From Fibrobacterota bacterium (GTDB lineage Bacteria > Fibrobacterota > Fibrobacteria > UBA5070): a stretch of DNA of 42,900 nucleotides. Under the pieces are notes generated by a model, which was not told where the DNA came from, did not search any database, and saw only the letters and a program-made list of their open reading frames with translations. This document shows, piece after piece, positions 6,801 to 13,962 of the stretch (its first letter is position 1; each line of letters starts with the position of its first letter). Where the stretch lies: NCBI GenBank assembly GCA_029557215.1, contig JAKPQQ010000299.1:1-42900 (forward strand). The letters run 5' to 3'. Both the position numbers and the translations under genes were made by a program.

Positions 6801-9129
6801 CGACCATGCTGGAATACGCGCCGTCGACCCCCGCGACGAGCACGCCGTCAATCCAGACCGAAGCGATACCGCGATCGTCGCTGACCTTCACCACCACCGG
6901 CACCTTGGCCGAATCGAAGACCACCGTGCGAGCGCTGGTCCCGAAATCGATCTTGGGAAGAGTGCCGTCCACAGGCAGCACCAACGTGGCCTTGTCCGTC
7001 GCGATGTTGCCCGTGCTGTCGATGGCTTCGATGGCGATCAGGTTGTCACCGCCCGCGACATCGACCGTCGCACTGTAGAGGCCATCCACGCCGACCACCG
7101 GCTTCCCTTGGATCGCGACCGACTTGATCTTGTGGTTGTCGGTCACATTCCAGGACACCGCCGCCGTCGCGACACCATGATCCAAGGTCCGGGAACCCTG
7201 GACCGCCACGATCGTCGGTGAAACGGTATCCTTGGCTCGCCTGACCTTGAACTCGTCCTGCGCCTCGAGCCCTTTCTTGTTCTTCGCCGCGATCCGCACC
7301 ACGATATCTTCGCCGGTAGGGGCAAGGGGAACGCGGGCGCTCCAGATTCCGTCACCCTCCTTGGTGGCCGCGATCCCTGCGATGAGGATCGACGCTTCGT
7401 CGATTTCCGATGTCGCGTCTTCGATCTTCCAGCGCGCCGCGACATATGTGGATTCGAACGGAATCGAATTTCCTGTCTTGGCCGAGGGCGCCAACAAGGT
7501 CAGGACGGGAGCACCGACCACCGCGGGTGCTTTGCGGTAGACGCGCGAGGATTTCTTCGTCTCGTTCCCCTTGGCGTCCTTCGCGACGACTTCGACCACG
7601 TACCCCGTGTCGACGACCGGAACGATCAAAGCCCGACTCCAGATTCCATCCGCCAAGCTGGCCGCCCCGCCATCGATCGAAACCGATTCGACACCGCTGG
7701 CATCGGTGGCGGTGACCTTTGCCAGAAGAGCCGAGTCGGCGTTTTCCAGGATGGTTTCGCCGGTCGGTGCGACCCAAGAAATCTCTGGACCTGTGACATC
7801 CTGGACGTCCGCCGGCCTCCGGAACAGCCTGACCGTGTCGGAGAACATGTTCTTCTTCGCATCCTTGGCCAGGACCTTCACGAGAAATCCGGCAGGGGAA
7901 GTCGACACCGTGACCTTGCGCGTCCAGATTCCGTCGACCAGATCGGCAAGAGCCCCATCGATCAGGACCGAATCGACACCCGACGCGTCGGTGGCTTTGA
8001 TCTTGACCTCGTAGATCGAGTCCTTGTTGTCCAAAGTCACGTTGCCCAGCGGCGCGATCCATTCGATGGCCGGAGGAGTATTGTCGACCGAGGAGGATTT
8101 CACTTGGAACGTCGCGCGCGAGGTATCCGAGCGTTTGTCGGCATCAAGCATCCAGACGACCAAGGTGTAGGTTCCCGCCGCGACCGACGCATCGGCGGAT
8201 AACGTGGCTTCGGCGTCCTTGGCCAGATCCCAGGTTTTCTGCGTACCATTGACCGCTGCCGAGAAAGTCAGCTTGAATCCCGAAACGGCCGCATCGCCCT
8301 GGAACACCTTGGATCCCAAGCCGGACAGTCCCGAATCGCCTTCGAACGTGCCTTGCACCGCGACCGAGCCGCCAGAGGCCAATTCGGGAAGGGAAACCGG
8401 ATCCTTCACGCGTACAGGGTACCTGGGAAAGATCACCGAAGTGTCGGTGATCACGCCTTCTTCGGCAAGCAGCCGGATGCGTTCATGGACCTTGGCCAGA
8501 TCTATCCGCAACGACCAGGACGCCGCGATCTGTTCGATCGACTGTTTTTTCGCGACCATGTACTTCATGGCCTCGCGAAACACCGAGGTCGTATCCACTC
8601 CACCCGCGACCAGATCGGAAATCTCGACCGTGTCGACCAGCTTGTCGCCATCGACCAGGAGCTTCGCAAGCTGTTCGTCGAAGCTCTGTTTGTCGGATGC
8701 GGGATAGATCTTGCGCAGGATTTCGCTGTTGACAGGATAATAGATCCGGTCCTTCGTCTCGTTCAGCAGCTTGAGCTTGGTGCCGTTGTCGTAGGCGTAG
8801 GAAAGGGAGAACGCCTTGACCCCGGCTCGGATGGCTGTGATCCAAACCGTGTTGTTGGGAGGTGCAGTCAATTCGATCTCGGCGATCGGCTGCGCGACCG
8901 ATCCGGAAAGTTTTGCGTTTCCGCTGTCGTTGGGCGCGATCGACCACTTGGCCGATTGGGGCCGAAGATAAATCGAGGTGATCTGCGGGAATTCGGCGGT
9001 GTAGGTGGTCGGTCCAACGGGAGCCGATGGCGGATCCTGCTGGCAGGAGTACCCGAACAATCCGATCGCCGACACGGCAAAAACGTTGGCGGCACGACGC
9101 AACAAGCCAGGAATGCGGAAGGAATGCAT
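3844..9129 (-). CDS. Giant mosaic lipoprotein: Ig-like repeats plus RCC1 propeller
   Basis: 1761 residues. ATG at 9129 is preferred because GGAGA lies 8 bases upstream and the product then starts with a lipoprotein signal (MHSFRIPGLLRRAANVF, then LFGYSC with Cys near residue 31). Next come a helical segment (about 165-240, including FREAMKYMVAKKQSIEQIA) and a beta domain ending near 345. Then follow eleven Ig/cadherin-like repeats of about 90 residues (roughly 348-1338). These share V(T/S)DN-x-GV-x-SV, IGG, Y-R-TV-L-GAN and a D-GN motif. A chitobiase C-terminal-like segment (about 1339-1420) and about six RCC1 repeats follow to the end, with motifs such as GRNNHGQLGDGTT. The likely role is an outer-surface adhesion or recognition protein; no enzymatic motif is visible. 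Base composition changes sharply at about 5110, the junction between the Ig-like and C-terminal parts. Confidence 0.9.
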   Translation of the reverse strand: MHSFRIPGLLRRAANVFAVSAIGLFGYSCQQDPPSAPVGPTTYTAEFPQITSIYLRPQSAKWSIAPNDSGNAKLSGSVAQPIAEIELTAPPNNTVWITAIRAGVKAFSLSYAYDNGTKLKLLNETKDRIYYPVNSEILRKIYPASDKQSFDEQLAKLLVDGDKLVDTVEISDLVAGGVDTTSVFREAMKYMVAKKQSIEQIAASWSLRIDLAKVHERIRLLAEEGVITDTSVIFPRYPVRVKDPVSLPELASGGSVAVQGTFEGDSGLSGLGSKVFQGDAAVSGFKLTFSAAVNGTQKTWDLAKDAEATLSADASVAAGTYTLVVWMLDADKRSDTSRATFQVKSSSVDNTPPAIEWIAPLGNVTLDNKDSIYEVKIKATDASGVDSVLIDGALADLVDGIWTRKVTVSTSPAGFLVKVLAKDAKKNMFSDTVRLFRRPADVQDVTGPEISWVAPTGETILENADSALLAKVTATDASGVESVSIDGGAASLADGIWSRALIVPVVDTGYVVEVVAKDAKGNETKKSSRVYRKAPAVVGAPVLTLLAPSAKTGNSIPFESTYVAARWKIEDATSEIDEASILIAGIAATKEGDGIWSARVPLAPTGEDIVVRIAAKNKKGLEAQDEFKVRRAKDTVSPTIVAVQGSRTLDHGVATAAVSWNVTDNHKIKSVAIQGKPVVGVDGLYSATVDVAGGDNLIAIEAIDSTGNIATDKATLVLPVDGTLPKIDFGTSARTVVFDSAKVPVVVKVSDDRGIASVWIDGVLVAGVDGAYSSMVDLPVGGRQILVKAQDVSGNTKIDSVKIVRSKDAVPPKIAVVSGAGGVPYETTSAVLVWKVTDNDRVSKVTIKGETVTSSDIIYSDTVALVSGENRFPIYAEDATGNKAYDTIVVTRGGDAVKPVITLVSPSKDTTVAVGQRSIELVFRVTDNEQVSSVKIGTEEIVGDAGVYKKTTNLVVGANTFEIVARDAAGNDAKATLVVTRSADTQRPLISRKAPTKDTTVSDATSSISLSFTVTDNIGVKSVSIGGTTVPGTGEVYARTVSLAYGVNMIQVLAEDSSGLRSVDTVTVIRLDQTKPVIVAKAPSKDTTVSDATSSIALSFTVTDNVGVKSVTIGGVDATGSGGVYSRTVSLVPGGNSFVVVATDAANNESKDTLVVTRSADATKPTIVAKSPSKDTTVADATSSIALSFDVTDNIGVKSVLIGGVAATKSGNTYSRTVNLAYGANSFEVVAEDVSGLKSTTQIVVTRLDQTKPVIVLKTPTTDMTVSDATTSFVISVTVTDNVGVSSVSIGGVTVTGSGTTYSRTVNLAYGANTFIIEATDAKTNSASSSVTLTRKVPKCTYSPLPGHYLGSVMNTLTASVADSIQYNLDGITWINAKNPFLIDQTRTFQTRTWYKGVATYDTVRYIIHQAKPVLNALSLSSFYLVGDTLYVSGSNRYGKLGLGDDEDRLSPVMLWTGVKTVAQAGEHTMIIKTDGSLWACGRNNHGQLGDGTTVDRWTPVKVASDVVAVTGGATGNFAFTVFLTSTGKVYAMGTNTIGELGDGTTEERHSPVLIATDAIQISAGALHYGILKVDGSLWTVGFNGHGQLGDPSMANAMLPKHVLSNIKSIAAGGTHTLALGVDGYVRTFGDGTNGQTFGVTVGPDGTPRTTSFRADQVYAGNYSSYYKDASGQYWGSGANSGANTGMVPTSGDENVFAPMRIGSGFKEFAVGLYHAIAVASDGRLVRIGSNDEQLINIHWYGDPGSEVVSPDYSPIPITAP
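5115..8085 (-). repeat. Eleven tandem Ig-like coding repeats
   Basis: These are in-frame protein repeats inside the lipoprotein gene, about 264-270 bases each. The four nearest the 3' end (about 5115-6170) are nearly identical in nucleotides. The string CTCGTCGCGTCGG (plus strand) recurs at 5582, 5849 and 6113, at spacings of 267 and 264. The repeats become progressively more divergent towards 8085. This gradient points to recent amplification from the 3' side of the array. Confidence 0.85.
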
Positions 9130-9314
9130 GGAGAACTCTCCGGAAAACATGGGAACAACAAGTTGAACAACCATGACGCGCAAGGTTCGGCCAATCGGTT
9201 GGCGAAGTCCAAATATGGATTCACCAGCCGGGGATTGGCAATTCGCCCACTCAGAACAATTTGAGAAACGGTTTCAAATGCTTGCTCGTGGATAATCCCT
9301 CGATACCCGTTGGC

Positions 9315-9422
9315 TCATTTCGGAGCTGAAATGGTTTCCTCTTCCGATCGCGCCCACGCCAGCAATCCCAGCGCCAGCCAGGTATTCCAGAGCGCCATCG
9401 CGAAAGCTCCGCTTGTCAGGAT
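9315..9422 (-). pseudogene. C-terminal remnant of a GT-C-like membrane protein
   Basis: Reading the minus strand from 9422 to the stop at 9315 gives a 35-codon open stretch containing ALWNTWLALGLLAWARSEEE. It aligns with the C-terminus of the 408-residue membrane protein at 434-1660 (AFWNSSLVLGLLAWSVTRAD): WN-x-x-L-x-LGLLAW is conserved and the nucleotides are also visibly similar. An in-frame stop at 9423-9425 sits directly upstream and no start codon with a ribosome-binding site is present. Only the last membrane span and tail survive. It lies 35 bases behind the glycosyltransferase at 9458-10411, on the same strand, so a glycosyltransferase plus membrane-protein operon probably once existed here. 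Its composition is host-like, unlike the two intact paralogues. Confidence 0.65.
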
Positions 9423-9457
9423 TCAGGGAGGACCAGGCGAACTCCGGTCCGCGAATC

Positions 9458-10411
9458 TCAAACGCCTTCCCGCCCCACGAACCGGTACGCTTTCCGCTCC
9501 GCTTCGCGCGGGGGCAATCCCTTGAAATCCTCCCAGGCGATCCGGTTCCCGCGTTGCCATTCGCGCAGCAGATCGTCGGTGGAATGCGCGCCGGTCACGG
9601 GATTGGCGAACTGGGTCTGCACCGCGTTGCACGGGACGTTCACCATGGCCGCCTCGGCAAAGCAGACTCCCCGTCGTCCCGCGAACAAGGGCTGGTAGAT
9701 CTGCAGCGACTGTTCCAGCGTGTTGGGGGAACCGAACGGAAGATCGGACAGGAGGACTTCCATTTCTTCGCGCAAAAAGAACTTGCCGTCCACCGACAGC
9801 GGGAACGACCAATCGGAGAAGGCCTCGCCATCCTTCCAGCGCCACGAAAGGGTTCCATCGGGACGCGGCTCCAGGTCGGGAACGGTCTGTGCCTTCTGGT
9901 GCACGAAGCACCAATCCAGGTCGCGGCTGTGGCAAAGGGAGAAGATCTCGTGACGCGGATCGGGCAGCAGCACCTGCTCCATGCGAAACGGTTGCAGGAT
10001 CAAGGCGTCGTCGGTCATGAAAAACAGATGGGTGGACACATCCCGTTCCACGATGGAAACGAGGTCTTCGCGGAAATCCGATTCGCGGACCCATTCCACG
10101 CGCGAAGCCCACTTTCCGGCAAGTTCACGGTAGGAGACCTCGTGGACCGGTGAGGCCGTCCAAAGAACCACCAACTTCGCCGGGCCATCCACCTGCGCGA
10201 ACCAGCTTTCCAGCAAGGCGTCCAACTGCAAGGCGCGGTCGCGGGAAAAGACGATCCCCGTCGCCCGGTAGGCGCCATCCGGGGCGATCCGGAAATCCCT
10301 GGCCGACCATTCCACGAGCGTGGCCTGGAACCGATCCCGCAACCGGGCCAGCCGCGCGGTCTGGACTTCCAGTCCCAAACGCCCCAACAGCACCTTGAGC
10401 AGAGCCTTCAC
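9458..10411 (-). CDS. GT-A-like glycosyltransferase, cell-surface glycan
   Basis: 317 residues. The start is GTG at 10411, chosen for the AAGGAG about 10 bases upstream; an ATG further upstream would run into the divergent gene. After an amphipathic N-terminus comes a Rossmann-like beginning (YRATGIVFSRDRALQLDALL), which resembles the family that treats variable-length glycans. Near residue 130 is LFFMTDDALILQPF, a DxD-like metal/nucleotide-sugar motif (TDD). Further C-terminal are DLDWCFVHQKAQ and a tryptophan-rich SWRWKDG segment. No membrane span is convincing. A degraded membrane transferase follows it (9315-9422), and a FemAB-like acyltransferase and a flippase diverge from it, so a role in surface polysaccharide assembly is inferred. 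The family assignment is by fold pattern, so the donor and acceptor are unknown. Confidence 0.65.
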   Translation of the reverse strand: MKALLKVLLGRLGLEVQTARLARLRDRFQATLVEWSARDFRIAPDGAYRATGIVFSRDRALQLDALLESWFAQVDGPAKLVVLWTASPVHEVSYRELAGKWASRVEWVRESDFREDLVSIVERDVSTHLFFMTDDALILQPFRMEQVLLPDPRHEIFSLCHSRDLDWCFVHQKAQTVPDLEPRPDGTLSWRWKDGEAFSDWSFPLSVDGKFFLREEMEVLLSDLPFGSPNTLEQSLQIYQPLFAGRRGVCFAEAAMVNVPCNAVQTQFANPVTGAHSTDDLLREWQRGNRIAWEDFKGLPPREAERKAYRFVGREGV

Positions 10412-10580
10412 CGAATTCGCGCTCCTTCTGCGGTTCCCTCCAATGCTAGCACAAGCGGAGCCGACCCACGCGCGGATTCCCGGAGGCGTACATTTGAGTC
10501 GAGCCTCCAGGGAGATGGCGACGCGACGCGGTGCGCCGATCGCGAACCGCCCGTTCGAGGAAGTCCGTTCCAGGAGAACC

Positions 10581-11558
10581 ATGATCGAAGCGGTGCCCTA
10601 CGAATCGTCCCTCCGGTCGGAATGGGACGCGGTGGTCCAAAGGGCCCGCAACGGACATTTCCTGGTCCGTCGCGACTACGTGGAATACCACGCCGACCGC
10701 TTCCCCGACGCCTCGTACATGTTCCGCGAGGACGGAAAATGGATCGGGGTCGTGGCGGGACACCCGTTGCGCGACGGCGGATGGGCCACCCACCACGGAC
10801 TCACCTTCGGTGGACTGGTGGTGGATCGAGACACCCGGTCCCCGCAGGTGCGCGGCATGCTCAACGCGTTGCACGAGGCCCTTCGCGCGCGCGGCGTGAC
10901 GCGGGTGCGCTACCGGCCCATGCCGTGGTTCCACCAGGGCGCCCCCGCCCAGGAAGACGCCTATTTCCTGTTCCGCCTGGGCGCGAAGATCGTGTACCGC
11001 ACCCTGTGCACCGTGGTCGCGCCGCACGAAGCCAAGCTGGTGGAGCTTCGCCGGCGCGGTGCCAGGAAGGCGGAAAAGGCCGATCTTCGGGTTCGGAGAT
11101 CCGACGACTGGGACGGTTATTGGCAGGTTCTGGGCGACAGGTTGATGGCCCGCTACGGCGCGCGCCCCGTGCACACCCTGGAGGAAATCAAGCTCCTGGC
11201 CTCGCGGTTCCCGGACAACATCCAGCTCTGGGCGGCGTTCGAAGGCGAGGCCATGCGCGCGGGCATCGTGGCCTACCGCACGCCCAACGTGTTCCACATG
11301 CAGTACAGCGGCGCCGACGATCGCGGTCGCGAACTGGGCGCGTCGGACCTGGTCCTGCGCGAAGTGCTGGCCGGCCCGGCCCGGGAAAGCCGCTGGTTCA
11401 GCTTCGGGACCTCCTGCGAACAGGACGGCGGCTGGCTCAACGACACCCTGGTCGCCTTCAAGGAAGGGTTCGGCGGGCACGGAGCCGTCCACGAGGAATA
11501 CGAGTACGAACCCCGACAGATTCCGGTCGACGAATCGCTGCGCCCGGGAATGGAATGA
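10581..11558 (+). CDS. FemAB/BioF2-like GNAT acyltransferase
   Basis: 325 residues starting at ATG 10581 with GGAGA 5 bases upstream; upstream in-frame codons overlap the divergent gene and were excluded. The architecture fits the FemAB-like tandem GNAT fold. The N-terminal half has HFLVRRDYVEYHADRFPDAS and GKWIGVVAGHPLRDGG. A second half begins near residue 165 and includes LWAAFEGEAMRAGIVAYRT, HMQYSGADDRGRELGASDLV and WFSFGTSCEQDG. The segment with an invariant-looking YSG/GASD pattern is where the acyl-CoA or acyl-tRNA site lies in related proteins. It likely transfers an acyl or aminoacyl group to a sugar of a surface glycan, since its stop overlaps the start of a Wzx-like flippase (ATGA). 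The substrate cannot be read from the sequence. Confidence 0.75.
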   Translation: MIEAVPYESSLRSEWDAVVQRARNGHFLVRRDYVEYHADRFPDASYMFREDGKWIGVVAGHPLRDGGWATHHGLTFGGLVVDRDTRSPQVRGMLNALHEALRARGVTRVRYRPMPWFHQGAPAQEDAYFLFRLGAKIVYRTLCTVVAPHEAKLVELRRRGARKAEKADLRVRRSDDWDGYWQVLGDRLMARYGARPVHTLEEIKLLASRFPDNIQLWAAFEGEAMRAGIVAYRTPNVFHMQYSGADDRGRELGASDLVLREVLAGPARESRWFSFGTSCEQDGGWLNDTLVAFKEGFGGHGAVHEEYEYEPRQIPVDESLRPGME

Positions 11559-12799
11559 CAACGTTCCCGAGGCCTCGATTCCAGCTCCCCTGGAGCGTGG
11601 TCGGCAATCTGGCGGCGACCTCCCTGCGGCTGGGATTGCTGTTCCTGGTGGGACGCGAAGTGGCGAGGCATCTGGGTTCGGAAGGCATCGTGGTCATGGG
11701 CCAGCTCCAGAACCTGATGGGGCTGGGGCTCGCGTTGCCGTCGATGGCGCTCAACTCGGGGATCCAGCAGGCGCTCGGGTCTGCAACCGACGCCCAGGTG
11801 CCCGAGCGGTCGTCGTGGGCGCTCCTGTCCGGGCAAGCCTTGGCGGTGCTGTCGGCCCTGGTGGTGACGGGACTTGTCCTGACGGGATCCGTGTACCTGC
11901 CCGAGGTGGTGGGTCGCACCGTCTGGATGCTCGTGCCGGGAGTCTGCGCGATGGCCCTGGTGGGCAATCTCCAGGCGATTTCGGCGGGTCGCCGCCGGAT
12001 GGGCAAGCTGAATCTCTTCATCGCGGCATCGGGACCTCTGCAGGCCTTGTGGCTGTTCGCCTGGATCCATCTGGGTCTTGTGGGCCTCGCGCCCGGCGTG
12101 GTGCTGTTCGGGCTGGTGGCGGCTCCGTGCGCGGCGTTCCTGCTTTCGCCGTTGCCGCTTTCCTGGCCGCGTCGCGACCAATGGCGGGAACAAGCCAAAC
12201 TGTGGGCGCCGTTGGCGGCCATGGGTTCCGTCGTCGCGGTCCTGGGGCCGCTCAAGAACATCCTGTTCCGCGAAACCCTGCTGGCGCAGGGAATCGACGC
12301 GGCCGGCGACTGGCAGGCCGCCGCACGGTTGGCCGAACTTGTGTTCGCGACCTGGACCGCCGCGTTCAGCACCTGGGCTCTGCCGCGGCTATCCGGTCCC
12401 GCCGAGCGAAGACCCGGACTCCAGCGACTCGCCTTGTGCCCTCTGGGCGCCCTGGCGATCGGAATCGTCCTGGCGGGGCTCGGCGCATGGCTCCTGGACC
12501 TCGCCTACGTGGGCCGGTTCCCGGGTGCGCTCCCGGTGCTGCGTCTGCAATGCCTGGCCGAAGTGGTCCAGGCATCCACGGTTCCGCTGGGATTGATCCT
12601 GATCGCGCGACGCTCCCTGAAAGCCTACGCCGGGCTCGAGATTTCGGCGGCGATCCTGCAGTTGCTGCTGGTCCGTCTGCTGGTGCCGTCGTTCGGACCG
12701 GTGGGGGTTCCCCTCTCGATCGCGCTCGAATCCAGCGTCTATCTGGCGGTGGCCTGGTGGTTGGTGCGGCGCCGCGAAGTGGTAACTTTGGCTCCATGA
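11555..12799 (+). CDS. Wzx-like polysaccharide flippase (MOP superfamily)
   Basis: 414 residues with about 12 hydrophobic segments. Start ATG at 11555 overlaps the preceding stop (ATGA), so translation is coupled. The N-terminus SVVGNLAATSLRLGLLFLVGREVARHLGSEG resembles the first two helices of MOP/Wzx transporters, which move undecaprenyl-linked oligosaccharides across the inner membrane. Further features are SMALNSGIQQAL in the second or third helix and LKNILFRETLLAQG in the central domain. Charged residues sit inside the central cavity helices (RLAELVFATWTAAFSTWALPR), as in Wzx proteins. Length is typical (400-480). The last 17 bases contain a possible promoter for the next gene. The substrate is presumably the glycan modified by the two neighbours. 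Confidence 0.85.
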   Translation: MTTFPRPRFQLPWSVVGNLAATSLRLGLLFLVGREVARHLGSEGIVVMGQLQNLMGLGLALPSMALNSGIQQALGSATDAQVPERSSWALLSGQALAVLSALVVTGLVLTGSVYLPEVVGRTVWMLVPGVCAMALVGNLQAISAGRRRMGKLNLFIAASGPLQALWLFAWIHLGLVGLAPGVVLFGLVAAPCAAFLLSPLPLSWPRRDQWREQAKLWAPLAAMGSVVAVLGPLKNILFRETLLAQGIDAAGDWQAAARLAELVFATWTAAFSTWALPRLSGPAERRPGLQRLALCPLGALAIGIVLAGLGAWLLDLAYVGRFPGALPVLRLQCLAEVVQASTVPLGLILIARRSLKAYAGLEISAAILQLLLVRLLVPSFGPVGVPLSIALESSVYLAVAWWLVRRREVVTLAP

Positions 12800-13137
12800 C
12801 ACACCTCGAAGATCTCGAAGACCTCTCGGCCGTCGTGCTGGTTCCCACCGAAGCGTTCCGCCAGGTTCTGGAAACCGCCGATCCTTCGTTGAAGAACGAA
12901 CTCGTCGAAGCGTTTTCCCAGCCCGACAACCAGACCGTGGTGCTGGTGCCTCTGCCGGAAAACGACGAGGAGCTCGAGGAATTCCTCAAGCCCCACAAGA
13001 TGGCGATCGCCCAAAAGGAAATCGAGCATTGGATCGAAGACGCTTCCCGTCGCCCCAAGGCGAACGCGGATCTCTTCGAGGAATGGTTCGACGTGCGCTT
13101 CCACTCGGTCGTCCTGGCGGTCGGCGAGGACGAATAG
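12796..13137 (+). CDS. Small acidic protein upstream of recR
   Basis: 113 residues, strongly acidic (many Glu/Asp, e.g. PENDEELEEFLKPHK), with no signal peptide or membrane span. The ATG overlaps the flippase stop (ATGA), and the next gene, recR, begins 2 bases after its stop, so the run is transcribed together. In many bacteria the gene directly before recR encodes the YbaB/EbfC nucleoid protein, but this product does not show that fold pattern. It has helix-rich segments (LEDLSAVVLVPTEAFRQVLE and FLKPHKMAIAQKEIEHWIED) and ends FHSVVLAVGEDE. I do not recognise the family. A -10-like TAACTT at 12783-12788 with TTGGTG 16 bases further upstream may give it a separate, leaderless transcript. Confidence 0.75.
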   Translation: MTHLEDLEDLSAVVLVPTEAFRQVLETADPSLKNELVEAFSQPDNQTVVLVPLPENDEELEEFLKPHKMAIAQKEIEHWIEDASRRPKANADLFEEWFDVRFHSVVLAVGEDE

Positions 13138-13138
13138 T

Positions 13139-13732
13139 TTGGATTCCATTCCAGCGGTCGAATCCCTGGTCCGCGAATTGTCGCGGCTACCGGGGGTCGG
13201 ACGGCGTTCCGCGTCGCGCTTGGCCCACCACCTGCTCCGGTGTCCCGAAGACCAGGCGCGCGCCTTGGCCGATTCCATCCAGGAAGCGCGGGACCGGGTG
13301 CATCCGTGCCTGCGCTGCGGCAACTACGCCGAAGCGGATCTCTGCCCCATCTGCGGAGATCCCCGCCGCGACCTTGGAATCGTGCTCGTGGTGGAAAAAC
13401 CTTCCGACATCGCCGCGTTCGAATCCACCCAGCGCTACAAGGGCGGCTACCACGTGTTGGGCGCCCTGCTTTCACCGTTGGACGGAATCGGACCCGACCG
13501 CCTGAACCTGCCTGCCTTGCGCGAACGGCTGCAAAGCGGCGAAGTCCGCGAAGTCGTGCTGGCAACGCCGGCTTCCACCGAAGGCGACGCCACCGCGCTC
13601 TACCTCCAGAGGATGATCCCGCACGGTGTCGCGCTCACGCGACTTGCCCGCGGCCTTCCCGTGGGCGGCGAACTGGAATACAGCGACAGCCTCACCGTCC
13701 AGCGGGCGTTCGAAGGACGGATTCCGGCTTAG
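13139..13732 (+). CDS. recR: Recombination protein RecR
   Basis: 197 residues, the usual RecR length. RecR works with RecF and RecO to load RecA at gapped DNA. The start is an unusual TTG at 13139, preceded by GAGGA about 8 bases upstream and by the previous stop 2 bases away; no ATG exists nearby in frame. The N-terminal helix-hairpin-helix is SRLPGVGRRSASRLAHHLL. The zinc motif is CLRCGNY...LCPIC, followed by the Toprim domain GIVLVVEKPSDIAAFE. The late segment LATPASTEGDATALYLQRM corresponds to the family's conserved EG-TA motif. The order normally seen with dnaX/ybaB is absent; here recR is the last gene of a glycan-flippase run. A palindromic intergenic region follows. Confidence 0.97.
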   Translation: MDSIPAVESLVRELSRLPGVGRRSASRLAHHLLRCPEDQARALADSIQEARDRVHPCLRCGNYAEADLCPICGDPRRDLGIVLVVEKPSDIAAFESTQRYKGGYHVLGALLSPLDGIGPDRLNLPALRERLQSGEVREVVLATPASTEGDATALYLQRMIPHGVALTRLARGLPVGGELEYSDSLTVQRAFEGRIPA

Positions 13733-13755
13733 ACCATCCCCCACTAGCCATGCCC

Positions 13756-13780
13756 TCCCATCGATCATCGATCGATGGGA
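13756..13780. terminator. Perfect 10-bp hairpin after recR
   Basis: TCCCATCGAT, a 5-base CATCG loop, and ATCGATGGGA form a perfect 10-base-pair stem 23 bases after the recR stop. No U-run follows, so it may be a Rho-type or processing hairpin rather than an intrinsic terminator. It is the first of two nested palindromic elements in this intergenic space. Confidence 0.4.
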
Positions 13781-13786
13781 ACCCTG

Positions 13787-13848
13787 CCTCCCTGTCACCG
13801 CTACGGCATCACGATATCGGCGGGTCGCCCGAATGGGTGACAAGGAGG
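13787..13848. repeat. Long-range inverted repeat in recR/DUF2442 intergenic space
   Basis: CCTCCCTGTCACC (13787-13799) pairs with GGTGACAAGGAGG (13836-13848) at 12 of 13 positions, around a 36-base loop that contains GGCGGGTCGCCC. With the hairpin at 13756 it makes about 95 bases of folded DNA. It resembles a repetitive intergenic element more than a gene; there is no sensible reading frame. Confidence 0.4.
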
Positions 13849-13962
13849 GGGACGGTTAGTACGCGCCTGCTGGATTTGAACACAATTTGGCGCGAGGCAA
13901 TAATCTGAGCATCCCCCAGGCTTCAACGTCGCTCAGCCAATCGGCCCGTCCCTGCCTGTCCG

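Noticed and set aside
5404..7221. 605-codon open frame on the plus strand opposite the Ig-like repeats
   Set aside because: It is the antisense shadow of a repetitive GC-rich gene; the product is Arg/His/Asp-rich low-complexity sequence with no domain.
5115..8085. Regularly spaced repeats that could be mistaken for a CRISPR array
   Set aside because: The period is about 264-270 bases, the frame is open throughout and the repeats encode Ig-like domains.
12796..13137. YbaB/EbfC nucleoid protein before recR
   Set aside because: Only the position fits; the sequence lacks the YbaB pattern, so the gene is left as unknown.
13865..13905. Minus-strand GTGTTCAAATCCAGCAGG, similar to a tRNA T-arm
   Set aside because: The flanking bases do not form a T-stem, and no acceptor, D- or anticodon arm could be placed.
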